Shown here: piece by piece, positions 9,601 through 16,076 of the stretch
Layout of the letters: each line of letters starts with the position of its first letter
How positions within the stretch are numbered: position 1 is the first letter of the stretch
Source of the DNA: a virus
DNA: 22,035 nucleotides
Virus record (IMG/VR): IMGVR_UViG_3300003894_000028
Span: 1 to 22,035 of that record
Strand: one strand, 5' to 3'
Made by a program: the position numbers and the translations under genes
The notes under the pieces: generated by a model
Databases searched by the model: none
What the model was told of the DNA's origin: nothing
What the model saw: only the letters and a program-made list of their open reading frames with translations

Positions 9601-9665
9601 ATCGGAGCCCTCATGGCCGAAGCCATCGAGGTATTAAAGTTGCCTTGTCTTCGAGGTAGTCTCAT
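6645..9665 (-). CDS. Internal virion protein, T7 gp15 position
   Basis: This encodes 1006 residues, almost entirely charged, Ala/Glu-rich and helical, with many heptad-like stretches and no clear membrane segment. The N-terminal 40 residues are basic (many Arg and Lys), and the C-terminal 60 are highly acidic then basic. Size, helical character and position between the 285-residue protein and the 1173-residue protein match the T7 gp15 slot, an internal core protein ejected into the host. The start lies 3 bases after the stop of the upstream gene and has only a weak ribosome site. No enzymatic motif is visible. The residues around 853-870 are Arg-rich (Arg-Thr-Arg-Arg-Gly-Thr-Arg), which could mark a flexible or cleavable joint; that is speculation. 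Confidence 0.75.
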   Translation of the reverse strand: MRLPRRQGNFNTSMASAMRAPITRRAPMRYTAVKQSQYKMPTNYDQVGRAWAAAALAQGRMGMAIADAGAKFVDAGLEIEYNNQKADVLTKKSEFKSWLAGYVTEQTMRQDLTEMGESGSYNYETIEDDLSSKLASFEKELNTSYKITNPQLRSAYMADRLGMIDAAKEELAQLRMRSHNNRIRGEADDSLAGIRTKDAYLEWEEAYSPYYSPEDISKKRRAAENQWNGESLRVLASESFDVDYLTGTSEGSHMYMIDQMYMSGAIDENTANRQRAVAKARVNEVVNYYKDQIANSTNPDMVEAWSTAAIEAGALNLNETDTLSLTTNSRNLTASVMANVTDANGNIVDSPFLLAEANSTLNSEFNKGTITPTDYKQEKGRLLSALEARSDEHLTAIAVGPGGYAAVEQAYKDIDTVDPREAGFAGSDDPYWQKYKESRKTTVAALKAKYEEKELEFTKDQLITHEAAGLAFGTMTVSNDKQYEAGGKKASASEVKEAAWKILMSMNGKGESIKPGNPIDTQTRLSEFVAKHKYVPEQFAEAIHNDLNSGDPQRIGAALALADQIDSAAGGGISASEGSAFRTAAYGQAFEMARDLFTTLDGINIATETGAQMYRDVMNNYLNRTQVPESVAEQRATDFLEKENFEEAVKKYGEGDDIFDAMEDKVVGSSEVTGLMKSVYATAIAAGKDHKNAARLAVSVARNTFSYNEKHGEIERDSIHHKHQFAGTEELEWSLRDFASGVDRLTEEDIANGYQVHPDDAFEGDQVRFQKLKDGGWLMVDMDGRPIIQRLQDKDGAVVPDSARLVIVRGDQLSKEPQEQVKTQNAQQAAKAADAVVDATQAQLEERLEVAQKSVPKKAHRTRRGTRFIADPDSLPPVESWQVELEKQVEASINNPDDPLRQEIGRLQTIVLQEARITGLSQETVISEMERIEKEVRAKHEANAEAYPADDDMDGDDGWEVDLKGQKTKGQVVEEDERVDASKEQIREMRKAAREKLHQQNLEVSP

Positions 9666-9668
9666 TTC

Positions 9669-10526
9669 TTAGAATCCGACTTGTCCGGTTTGGAAATAGG
9701 TGGGGTTGTAAGAACTTCCCGCACTCGCATAGGAGGGAGCCGACGGATAAGTCACCGCCGACGCTTGGCTCCCCTTCCAACTGTTATACGCTTGCCCCGC
9801 ATACCGAGCCGCTGATCCGATTGCGCCTATCGCGTTACTGAGTCCACCGTAATAAGCCGCCTGACCGTTGGCGACTCCGACCTCGGCCGCGATGTCGCCT
9901 TGCCTTCTCATTGCGGCCGCTTGTGCGGTAGCCTCGGCGATGGTGACTTGTGCTTGGAGTGCCGCGTTGGCCTTCATTACATTCGCGTTCAGTTGTGCCT
10001 CTTTTTGCGTCAACATACTCCGACGCAATCCGTCCTCCGCTTCGCCGATCAGCGTCAGCGCGTCACGTTGGAAAACGAATTGACGTTCTTGCAGTCCGGC
10101 GGTGATCTGAGATTCGAGGAACGCTTGAGGACTGCCTCCGTTGACCATGACACCGGACGAGGACAAGGCGGCGCGGATATCTCCGGCAAGCCATCTCTCC
10201 CCCCGAATGTGCTGACGTATGGTCTCCTGTGCTTGGATGGCGTACATCCTCGCGTTGTGGACGGTCGCCTCGACAATCGCCTGTGCGTTCTCGTACCCGA
10301 GCGCAAGAGTCATCGCCGCATTGTTGGCCGCAGCTCCTGTGATGGCGGCGGCGTTTATTTGTCCGAGTCTTTCGGCATCTGCGGCATTAAGGTAGGAGGC
10401 ATCTCGAGAGAGTTGGCCTCCCTGTATCATGGCCTCCCGCGCCTCATCACCGGCCTTCTTGGAACTGACCGCCCCATAAATTGAGGTGCCGATTCCGATT
10501 GCCGTGAGTATGGTTCCTATTGCCAT
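9669..10526 (-). CDS. Internal virion protein, T7 gp14-like
   Basis: This encodes 285 residues. Residues 2-20 form a hydrophobic Gly/Ile/Ala segment that could insert in a membrane. Residues 25-120 and 135-215 are long Ala/Gln-rich helices. A Ser-Ser-Gly-Val-Met-Val-Asn-Gly-Gly-Ser-Pro turn (122-133) lies between them and is typical of podovirus and prophage proteins in this slot. The C-terminus is Ser/Tyr/Pro-rich. T7 gp14 is shorter (about 200 residues) but shares the hydrophobic start, the Ala-rich helices and the gene order (tail B, then gp14, gp15 and gp16). Its likely role is as part of the ejection apparatus, acting at the outer membrane. The start lies 3 bases after the tail tubular B stop. 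Confidence 0.75.
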   Translation of the reverse strand: MAIGTILTAIGIGTSIYGAVSSKKAGDEAREAMIQGGQLSRDASYLNAADAERLGQINAAAITGAAANNAAMTLALGYENAQAIVEATVHNARMYAIQAQETIRQHIRGERWLAGDIRAALSSSGVMVNGGSPQAFLESQITAGLQERQFVFQRDALTLIGEAEDGLRRSMLTQKEAQLNANVMKANAALQAQVTIAEATAQAAAMRRQGDIAAEVGVANGQAAYYGGLSNAIGAIGSAARYAGQAYNSWKGSQASAVTYPSAPSYASAGSSYNPTYFQTGQVGF

Positions 10527-10529
10527 GCT

Positions 10530-12362
10530 CTATCCCGCGTTGCTTTGATAAATTCCATAAAGTGCGACCAGTTGTGTTTTCTTCGGGATGTCCTGTTCGA
10601 TGGTTATCGTCCCCGACAAGTCCCATCCAAGATTCAGAATGTCGTAGTCCCCTGTCCGGAGGTCTTCTGGATCACCCATCGGAGTCGAGGGTGTTCTTGC
10701 CGAAGGTCGAACGCCTTCTATTAAAGGGAGGGCCGAGTCGACCACCTTTGCGTAAATCTGGCCCCATCGTTGTGAGGTGCCGAGATTGGTTCCGGCTGAG
10801 TTGCCATCGTTGTAGGGCGTGGTCTCGAGTCGACTGACATAAGGCAAGCCGACCTCGATCTGTTTGCCGGGAAGGTCGAGAGTGATCTGACCGCCGCTCA
10901 CGGTCTTCGGGGTTTGCACCCCACCATTGACGACAGGTTGTACGACCTTTCCTTCGAGGTGATCAAGACCGCCGACCGCTGAGAGTTCCACATCATTGTC
11001 CGGAGGCGTGGTCAGTGACGAGTCGGTATAGACCTCCGGGTTCATATACTCGACGCAATAGTTGTCGCCACGTTTAACACAAACCCAAGTCTCATCCGCT
11101 GACTCGTTGGGGATGGTCGTGACGCTGACGACAAGACCATCAGTCGGGTGCCTGGCCCAGCCCATCGCGGAATAATCCTCGTCGTCGATGGCGGGGTCGT
11201 GGGTCATCGAGATCAAGGAACCATTCGCTAACACTTGCCAGAGAACCGAGTCCGGGACGAGTTCGTATGTCTGCGCGATCACCCCGCTGTCGGTAATGTG
11301 TTCGGCAAACCACGCAAGATCGCGGGAGATATATTGCTCAATGGCTGATCGGGCGTTCTGTGAGTACGACCTGACCTGTCGGCCGGAGCCTTGAACGAAG
11401 ACGGTGAGTTCACCGATATAGACCGGCTGAATGTGTCGGCCTCCATAAGAAGAAGTCCGAGCGATGTTCGGGATATTATTGACGCTGACATACTCGTCAG
11501 GCGTGAGGCGTTGCTCCGTTCCTGATGTTCCGATGAGAAGAACCTTCTCGGAGGAGAGCCACTCAATCTTCTCCTGACTGTACGCGGCGAGGGTCAACTC
11601 GAGCGCATCATCGGGTGCAATAGAGTCCGGGTCATTGTTGACCGTGAACTCATAAAAGTCCCCGATGCGAGAAGCCCACAAAGTCTGAGGCTTTGTCCGG
11701 ATACCTCCGAACCATAGACGTTGCTGATAAAAGACAACCGTCCGGGGATACCCTGCTCCCGCTGACCACTGAGCGCCGGTAAACGTGGGAACTTCCACTC
11801 GCCAATCCGTCGCACCGTATCGTCCGAGCCTTTGCGGTGGATGATCAGGGTGGACGAGGATCATCACGTCGTTTGCCTGACTCCAATGGACATCCCAAAT
11901 CTGATCGACTGTGAAAGGCGAGTCGATCTCATAAATGTCGCCCGAACCGTAAGTGTCGACCTCGTAAGATGAGGTCAGGTCATCCGGGTTCGCCCTACCC
12001 AATCCCGGAATGGATCGGAGCCTTCGCCTCCCTGTTCTGTCGCCATACTTGTCAGCGGAGAACAGTGAACTCTCGACGATGGTTCCACTCGAGCGGTGGA
12101 ATCTGATTTTCCTGTCGGTGAATTCGAGGACGTAACTTTGCTCTCGATTGAAAACGAAAGGGATGAGTCGTGCAGGGCCACCGGCAGTCTCGCCAATAAA
12201 GTTCATACCGAACCGACGCTTGACACCTCCTCGAGCGGAGACAACGAAGTTCTCGAGGGTGCGACAAGCGGAGGCGTATTGATTGGTGTTGACTCGCCCT
12301 TCTGAGAGCGGAGATATCTCGCCAGTCGAAAAATCCGTGATGACCTGTTGGACTCGCGCCAT
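10530..12362 (-). CDS. Tail tubular protein B (tail nozzle), T7 gp12-like
   Basis: This encodes 610 residues. The N-terminus carries the family hallmark: Phe-Ser-Thr-Gly-Glu-Ile-Ser-Pro followed by a Gly-Arg and a conserved Tyr (11-29), then Gly-Gly-Val-Lys-Arg-Arg-Phe-Gly (45-52). The remainder is beta-rich, as expected for the nozzle that forms the distal end of the short tail. It is somewhat smaller than T7 gp12 (about 790 residues), within the spread of related podoviruses. The start overlaps the tail tubular A stop by one base (TAATG). The C-terminus ends in a strand-rich segment (Gly-Thr-Ile-Thr-Ile-Glu). The neighbouring genes fully support the call. Confidence 0.92.
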   Translation of the reverse strand: MARVQQVITDFSTGEISPLSEGRVNTNQYASACRTLENFVVSARGGVKRRFGMNFIGETAGGPARLIPFVFNREQSYVLEFTDRKIRFHRSSGTIVESSLFSADKYGDRTGRRRLRSIPGLGRANPDDLTSSYEVDTYGSGDIYEIDSPFTVDQIWDVHWSQANDVMILVHPDHPPQRLGRYGATDWRVEVPTFTGAQWSAGAGYPRTVVFYQQRLWFGGIRTKPQTLWASRIGDFYEFTVNNDPDSIAPDDALELTLAAYSQEKIEWLSSEKVLLIGTSGTEQRLTPDEYVSVNNIPNIARTSSYGGRHIQPVYIGELTVFVQGSGRQVRSYSQNARSAIEQYISRDLAWFAEHITDSGVIAQTYELVPDSVLWQVLANGSLISMTHDPAIDDEDYSAMGWARHPTDGLVVSVTTIPNESADETWVCVKRGDNYCVEYMNPEVYTDSSLTTPPDNDVELSAVGGLDHLEGKVVQPVVNGGVQTPKTVSGGQITLDLPGKQIEVGLPYVSRLETTPYNDGNSAGTNLGTSQRWGQIYAKVVDSALPLIEGVRPSARTPSTPMGDPEDLRTGDYDILNLGWDLSGTITIEQDIPKKTQLVALYGIYQSNAG

Positions 12363-12931
12363 TACGCTCGAACCTGTTCAAAGTGATTGGGGCCGATCCT
12401 CCTGGCCGACTGCTCGAGAGAGTCGGTCGTCCGGGCCTCATCCAATACCTGTGAGAACAGTGCATTGAAGTTGCTCATCGAGGTGTTGTTTCCGGTCATG
12501 GCATAAGCCATCTCGGAAGCCAGTCGATAGACGAGGGCTTGAACGAGTTGGGTGCTGTACTTGCTCTCCGGGATCGCGTTGCTGAGATACACGATGGACA
12601 GAGGACTTTGGTTCGCCAAAACGGCGGTGCCGTTGACTTCCCATTGGTAGACCTTATTCGCGGAAGGCGAGAAGACCTCGAGGACGCGGATGCAATCCTC
12701 CGGCAGTTGGTACTGATGCTCGTATTCGCTGATGGGTTTGTCAGCGAGTTCGTTGAGTTCCTTCCTCCGCTTGAGGCTTGCCCACGGATACGCCCTCAAG
12801 ACGTAATCGCGAGTCGAAAGATATAAAGTCTTTGCGATCTTTGCCTCGTTGGAGTCTTCGGTGAACGAGGTGATCTCTCGACCTCCGAGCAACATGAGGG
12901 CGCGGTTTGCTACGTCGATGCTCGTGATCAT
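12362..12931 (-). CDS. Tail tubular protein A (adaptor), T7 gp11-like
   Basis: This encodes 189 residues, close to the usual length of about 190. The hallmark N-terminus is present: Asn-Arg-Ala-Leu-Met-Leu-Leu-Gly (9-16), then Ile-Thr-Ser-Phe with a following Asp-Ser, and Leu-Arg-Ala-Tyr-Pro-Trp (45-50). The family forms a twelve-membered ring under the portal to which the nozzle and fibres attach. The start is an ATG three bases after the stop of the 64-residue gene, with only a weak ribosome site. The stop overlaps the tail tubular B start. Confidence 0.92.
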   Translation of the reverse strand: MITSIDVANRALMLLGGREITSFTEDSNEAKIAKTLYLSTRDYVLRAYPWASLKRRKELNELADKPISEYEHQYQLPEDCIRVLEVFSPSANKVYQWEVNGTAVLANQSPLSIVYLSNAIPESKYSTQLVQALVYRLASEMAYAMTGNNTSMSNFNALFSQVLDEARTTDSLEQSARRIGPNHFEQVRA

Positions 12932-12934
12932 GTC

Positions 12935-13129
12935 TTAGTCCGTGCAGTCCTTTGGATCGTCGAGTGAGTCTCGAGTGCGAGCCTGGGGTTCTGTGGGTTC
13001 TTCTGGTGCTTGAGTTGCTTCGTTGAAGTAACACGAATAAGCCGACTCGTATCCTTCAATCGTTTGGTCTTCGACTGTCTTGACGACGGTCTTCGTTGTT
13101 TCGAGGGTGACTGAACTTGTGACGCCCAT
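12935..13129 (-). CDS. Small acidic-tailed protein between capsid and tail genes
   Basis: This encodes 64 residues. The start is the ATG at 13129, preceded by GGAGGA eight bases upstream. The frame stays open further upstream but only as a shadow of the capsid gene. The first 25 residues are Thr/Val-rich and predicted beta. The C-terminal half is rich in Glu, Pro and Asp, with two Cys residues (Ser-Cys-Tyr and Asp-Cys-Thr). I do not recognise the family. Position after the capsid and before the adaptor, plus its own strong ribosome site, suggests a virion or head-completion role made in quantity. That is inference from place only. Confidence 0.7.
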   Translation of the reverse strand: MGVTSSVTLETTKTVVKTVEDQTIEGYESAYSCYFNEATQAPEEPTEPQARTRDSLDDPKDCTD

Positions 13130-13154
13130 TTGTTTGTTCCTCCATAAATGGATC

Positions 13155-13172
13155 GGGGCTCCGAAGAGCCCC
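13155..13172 (-). terminator. UUCG-capped hairpin after the capsid gene
   Basis: On the minus strand this is GGGGCTC-TTCG-GAGCCCC, a 7-bp stem closed by the extra-stable cUUCGg tetraloop, 13 bases past the capsid stop. No U-run follows it in the sense direction, so it is not a textbook intrinsic terminator. It may be a partial terminator or an mRNA 3'-end stabiliser that raises capsid mRNA relative to tail mRNA. T7 places its main late terminator at the same spot, just after the capsid gene. The hairpin is seen; the function is inference. Confidence 0.55.
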
Positions 13173-13185
13173 TTTCCGTTTTGGT

Positions 13186-14049
13186 TTAGATGAGAATCTG
13201 GACGATCTTCTCTTCTTCGATACGGCTTGCGCCGTGAGTCGCTGACAAAAAGACCTGCCAAGCGTATGAAACGTCCGGACGCTGGTCGATCTTGGTTTTG
13301 ATGTCGGCACCGACAGCAAGACGCATCGCGCTTTTGTGATACGCGAGAGCCTGCGCGGTATCTTCGGCGACCAACTCGGTCATCACGATATCGAAGCCGA
13401 TCCACTTTTTGAGCGAACCGTCAACAAGAGCGCGAACCGTGTTGAAGTCTTGCGAAGTGACTTCCGTCGAAGACAGGAGATCAGTCAACGCTTTGGAGTT
13501 GATCACGAGGTAACGTCCCTCGGGGTCGACTTCGTTGGCGTCGAGTTTCTCCTTCGCGGCCAGAATGGCGTCGAGCGTCAAACCGGCGCCCGCAGCTCCG
13601 ACCACCATGTCGGTGTCGAACGCAACAGTCGTCCCCTCGCCATCAGTCGCGTCACCGGTAGCGGCGGCGATAATGGTTCGGTCGATCTGGCGGTTCATGG
13701 CCCACACACCGGCCTTCGCATACTCGGACTTCGGAGAGATCAGCATACGGAGCAAATCTTCGTTATCGAGAAGATCGGCCCAATACCAGTCCTCCATCGG
13801 GAACTTCCGACGAGAGTGTGGTACGTCTAAAATGACTGTTGGGGTGTGGCGAGTTGTACGCTGTTGCGCCTCGACCACGCCCATTCTTTCCACATTGCAA
13901 ATCTCGGCCTTGCAGACCTGTTCCATCACGGTCGAGCGAAGTCGAGAGGGGTGCTGTTGAGAGAGGTGAACTACATTGGATTTGAACGCCTCGATAAAGG
14001 CGGCATCAACCGAGGATGAGCCTCCGGGCATCGGATCAGATAAAGGCAT
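13186..14049 (-). CDS. Major capsid protein
   Basis: This encodes 287 residues. It resembles the small-capsid family found in podoviruses related to Bordetella phage BPP-1, which adopts the HK97 fold. The hallmark segment is His-Ser-Arg-Arg-Lys-Phe-Pro-Met-Glu-Asp-Trp-Tyr-Trp-Ala-Asp-Leu-Leu (about 78-94), a beta strand leading into the long helix (about 109-131). The C-terminal half alternates strands and helices with a Gly-Arg-Tyr-Leu-Val-Ile segment (178-183). The start is fixed by AGGAGG five bases upstream, the strongest ribosome site in the window, as expected for the most abundant protein. It follows scaffold and precedes the tail adaptor, as in T7. I see no cleavable prodomain and no slippery site for a longer minor form. 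Confidence 0.9.
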   Translation of the reverse strand: MPLSDPMPGGSSSVDAAFIEAFKSNVVHLSQQHPSRLRSTVMEQVCKAEICNVERMGVVEAQQRTTRHTPTVILDVPHSRRKFPMEDWYWADLLDNEDLLRMLISPKSEYAKAGVWAMNRQIDRTIIAAATGDATDGEGTTVAFDTDMVVGAAGAGLTLDAILAAKEKLDANEVDPEGRYLVINSKALTDLLSSTEVTSQDFNTVRALVDGSLKKWIGFDIVMTELVAEDTAQALAYHKSAMRLAVGADIKTKIDQRPDVSYAWQVFLSATHGASRIEEEKIVQILI

Positions 14050-14215
14050 GAGAGCCTCCTATAAAAGAAAGTTGAAAGGTTGTTTCGAGACTGCTACCCG
14101 GAGGACGGACAGTTTCTTCCGCTGACGTTGCGGTTCCCGGTCGGATGCCTCGATGAGACACTCCCCGACTTTTTTTATGCGCCGTAATAAAACGGAACGG
14201 CTTCTGTCTCTGGAA
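14050..14215 (-). promoter_or_regulatory. Leader region of the capsid gene
   Basis: This 166-bp stretch between the 27-residue peptide and the capsid start has no convincing open frame. On the minus strand, 14201-14181 can fold (GCCGT/ACGGC). Next comes GCATAAAAAAAGTCGGGGAG (14180-14161), which loosely resembles the two promoter-like elements at 21572-21588 and 21791-21807 (CAT-AA start and a GG near the 3' end, about 10 of 17 positions). A GTCGG/CCGAC pairing follows. The stretch ends in the strong capsid ribosome site at 14060-14055. It could be a weak internal promoter or a structured leader; neither is established. Confidence 0.4.
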
Positions 14216-14299
14216 TCAAAATATCCAGGGAATGATGATGACCATTGCGGTAGTGATTACAGATGTCGCGATAACGCTAAACCAATTCACATCCTTCAT
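14216..14299 (-). CDS. 27-residue single-span membrane peptide
   Basis: This encodes 27 residues, Met-Lys-Asp-Val-Asn-Trp followed by a continuous hydrophobic stretch rich in Ile, Val and Thr and ending Ile-Pro-Trp-Ile-Phe. Residues 6-27 could span a membrane once. A GAGGA site lies about five bases upstream of the ATG, better than that of most larger genes here, so translation is likely. It sits 26 bases after the upstream gene and directly before the capsid leader. I do not recognise it. It is too short and uncharged at the C-terminus for a typical holin. It could be a minor envelope-interacting peptide, a superinfection or lysis modulator, or a leader peptide. All roles are speculative. 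Confidence 0.6.
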   Translation of the reverse strand: MKDVNWFSVIATSVITTAMVIIIPWIF

Positions 14300-14325
14300 A
14301 ATTTCCTCACAGTTTGATTAGTGAC

Positions 14326-14790
14326 TTAATTTCCTCCCGGCATGAGGGAGGAGAACGGTTGGAGCCAGTTCTTTTTCTTTAGGGTGTTGTAATAATTTCC
14401 ACCGGACAGGATCGTTGAGTTCAAGGCTTTAGAGGCATCTTTCGGCCTCATGCGCTCCCTTTCTGCGGCGAGTTGTTCTTGCTGTCGGTTGTAGGCGTTC
14501 TGTTGGTCGATCTGCTGTTGCTTCATTGCCTCAACCAAGTCGGCAACTTCGTTTTTGAGATCGGCAACTTCGTCCTCGGGACTGGTTGTTTCTTCGGTTG
14601 GCGGGGTGTTGGTGTCGGGCGTCGTCTTCGGCGGGATATAGTTGCCGGTCGCCTTGAGAGACTTGTGCATATCTGTCGACCAAGTGCCGCCGCCTAGTTC
14701 GACCTGTTGCTTGGCCTTGCCATACTTGCCTTGCTTGGCATAGTCGACCGCCCTACCCCATTTACTGCCTCTGACGTTACCGGCGGCCAT
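14326..14790 (-). CDS. Low-complexity head-module protein with coiled coil and Lys-Lys-Lys tail
   Basis: This encodes 154 residues. Residues 8-50 are a small Gly/Lys/aromatic domain (Trp-Gly-Arg-Ala-Val-Asp-Tyr-Ala). Residues 52-72 are a Pro/Thr/Glu-rich linker. Residues 73-116 form a likely coiled coil with a repeated Glu-Val-Ala-Asp-Leu heptad and a Gln-rich continuation. The C-terminus has Leu-Asn-Ser-Thr-Ile-Leu (123-128), then Lys-Lys-Lys-Asn-Trp-Leu-Gln-Pro (138-145). That ending closely matches the ends of the two proteins at 17936-18559 and 18562-19095. It overlaps the upstream lysine-rich gene by one base (TGATG). Function is unknown; its position between scaffold and capsid suggests a head component. 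Confidence 0.75.
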   Translation of the reverse strand: MAAGNVRGSKWGRAVDYAKQGKYGKAKQQVELGGGTWSTDMHKSLKATGNYIPPKTTPDTNTPPTEETTSPEDEVADLKNEVADLVEAMKQQQIDQQNAYNRQQEQLAAERERMRPKDASKALNSTILSGGNYYNTLKKKNWLQPFSSLMPGGN

Positions 14791-15191
14791 CAGTCAAGCC
14801 ACTTGCTGACGCGCTTCTTGTTCTTGTCCTTACGACCGGACAGAATCTGAATGGCACGTTCATGGGCCTTAATCACGCCAGCACTCTTGTCTTTCTTTTT
14901 GACACTGGCAAGCCGCTTCTCCATGTCACTGACCTTCCCGGCCCAATGCTTGTTGATGGCTTCGGCGTGTTTCTTGAGACCGGCCTTGTCTTTGGCCTTT
15001 AGGCGAATGGCGTCCTGTTCTTTTATTTTCTTGCCGAGCGCCACGGCCTCATCACGATACTTCTTCGCGACATCCTTCTTCCCGGCCTTCATGGCGTCGC
15101 GCATTTGTTTGACTTTCGCCAAACGGTTTTTGTTTATGTCGGCGCGTTTTTTCTTGGCCGCGGCGACCTGTGCGGCAGTTGGTTTCGCCAT
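14790..15191 (-). CDS. Very lysine-rich helical protein, possible DNA- or capsid-interior-binding
   Basis: This encodes 133 residues, of which about 33 are Lys and 9 Arg against about 15 Asp and Glu, a net charge near +27. It is almost all helix-favouring Ala/Lys/Glu/Asp, with one Trp near residue 83 and one near the end, resembling histone H1 tails or a basic coiled coil. An AGGAGG site overlaps the scaffold stop codon seven bases before the ATG, so it is probably made in quantity. It sits between scaffold and capsid genes. It may bind packaged DNA, neutralise the acidic scaffold, or act as an internal head protein. I do not recognise a named family. Confidence 0.75.
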   Translation of the reverse strand: MAKPTAAQVAAAKKKRADINKNRLAKVKQMRDAMKAGKKDVAKKYRDEAVALGKKIKEQDAIRLKAKDKAGLKKHAEAINKHWAGKVSDMEKRLASVKKKDKSAGVIKAHERAIQILSGRKDKNKKRVSKWLD

Positions 15192-15200
15192 TGTGTCCTC

Positions 15201-16076
15201 CTATTCTGGATTGGCGTAGCGGTGTAGATCGAGGAAGCGTTCCATCGCGGCCTCATCGCCGTTGTGATAAGGATGTTGAGGGTTGTTCTGCATCTCCATA
15301 ATCTGTTGCCGAGCCTCATACGGTGTGAGTCCGGTTGATCCCTCGTGTGTTCCCGCGAAGCCCTGTCCTTCTTTGAGGTTTGCGCCGAGTGCTTGGAACA
15401 CTCGGATCACGGCAGGGTTATTCCCCGCTCCGGTTGAGTCCAATGCCTCGGACAATCCCGGTGCGGTTTGCTCAAGAAAAGCGACGGCCCTCCGGCCCTC
15501 TTCCACTTTCCTGTCGAAAGCCAGACCCCACTCCTGACGGAGAACATTGACATCATGTTCCACCATTTCAGTCGCGTTGGCCTGTGCGTCTTCTTCCCTG
15601 AGTTCGTTGTACATGGATATCGCTTCGACCTGTTCGCGGTTTAACCCCGCCGCCAAAGCGATTGAGAGGAAATCCTCGTCCACGCCTTCAAGACCGTATC
15701 CGGATATGTCGTCAGGAGCCCCCGCCGCCTCATAAAGAGAGGTCAGGTCATCCGGGTTGTACCGGGCGAGGCCAGGCACATCACTGAACCGGTCATAGAA
15801 CTTGTTCCAGTCCTCTTCCCCCGCGTCGGTGCCGGGGATGCGGATCGAGTTGCCAATCATCGACTGCGCGTTGACGTATCCCTTTGCGAGATCATCTATC
15901 GAGTCCACATCCAGAGCGTTCCGGATATTAGGATCAAGGCCGTCGCGCCAATCAGAAGGGAGCGGCGCGTTCGCCGTTTCCGAACCATTGCTCGGCACTC
16001 CTCCAATATCGCCTGACGGACTAAGACCCTCCGACTCTGCTCCTCCGCTTGCTTCCGCTGTTGCTTGTTCAATCAT
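15201..16076 (-). CDS. Capsid scaffolding protein
   Basis: This encodes 291 residues, acidic and mostly helical. The N-terminal 35 residues are disordered Ser/Gly/Glu-rich. The recognisable segment is Leu-Pro-Ser-Asp-Trp-Arg-Asp-Gly-Leu (39-47), followed by Ser-Ile-Asp-Asp-Leu-Ala-Lys-Gly-Tyr-Val-Asn-Ala-Gln (59-71) and Ile-Arg-Ile-Pro-Gly (78-82). This layout is typical of podovirus scaffolds. The C-terminus ends with His-Pro-Tyr-His-Asn-Gly-Asp and a final helix, also usual for the family, where it contacts the capsid. The protein directs procapsid assembly and then leaves. Its ATG overlaps the upstream stop (ATGA), with GGAG seven bases upstream. Its place between portal and capsid equals T7 gene 9. 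Confidence 0.88.
   Translation of the reverse strand: MIEQATAEASGGAESEGLSPSGDIGGVPSNGSETANAPLPSDWRDGLDPNIRNALDVDSIDDLAKGYVNAQSMIGNSIRIPGTDAGEEDWNKFYDRFSDVPGLARYNPDDLTSLYEAAGAPDDISGYGLEGVDEDFLSIALAAGLNREQVEAISMYNELREEDAQANATEMVEHDVNVLRQEWGLAFDRKVEEGRRAVAFLEQTAPGLSEALDSTGAGNNPAVIRVFQALGANLKEGQGFAGTHEGSTGLTPYEARQQIMEMQNNPQHPYHNGDEAAMERFLDLHRYANPE

Noticed and set aside
3124-9665. Lytic transglycosylase or lysozyme domain in the large internal proteins
   Set aside because: I looked for the Glu-containing catalytic segment found at the T7 gp16 N-terminus and saw no convincing match in either protein.
13155-13180. Intrinsic terminator on the plus strand
   Set aside because: The stem followed by CTTTCCGTTTT on the plus strand looks terminator-like, but there is no plus-strand gene to terminate. 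Only the minus-strand hairpin is reported.
12935-13405. Longer version (156 codons) of the 64-residue gene
   Set aside because: The extra N-terminal part is an Arg/Cys-rich shadow of the capsid gene. The ATG at 13129 has a strong ribosome site.
13186-14049. Programmed frameshift at the capsid C-terminus, as in T7 gene 10
   Set aside because: No slippery heptamer is seen near the stop codon, and the adjacent 64-residue gene has its own ribosome site.
14216-14299. Holin assignment for the 27-residue membrane peptide
   Set aside because: It is too short, lacks the charged C-terminal tail usual for holins, and has no endolysin or spanin gene nearby.
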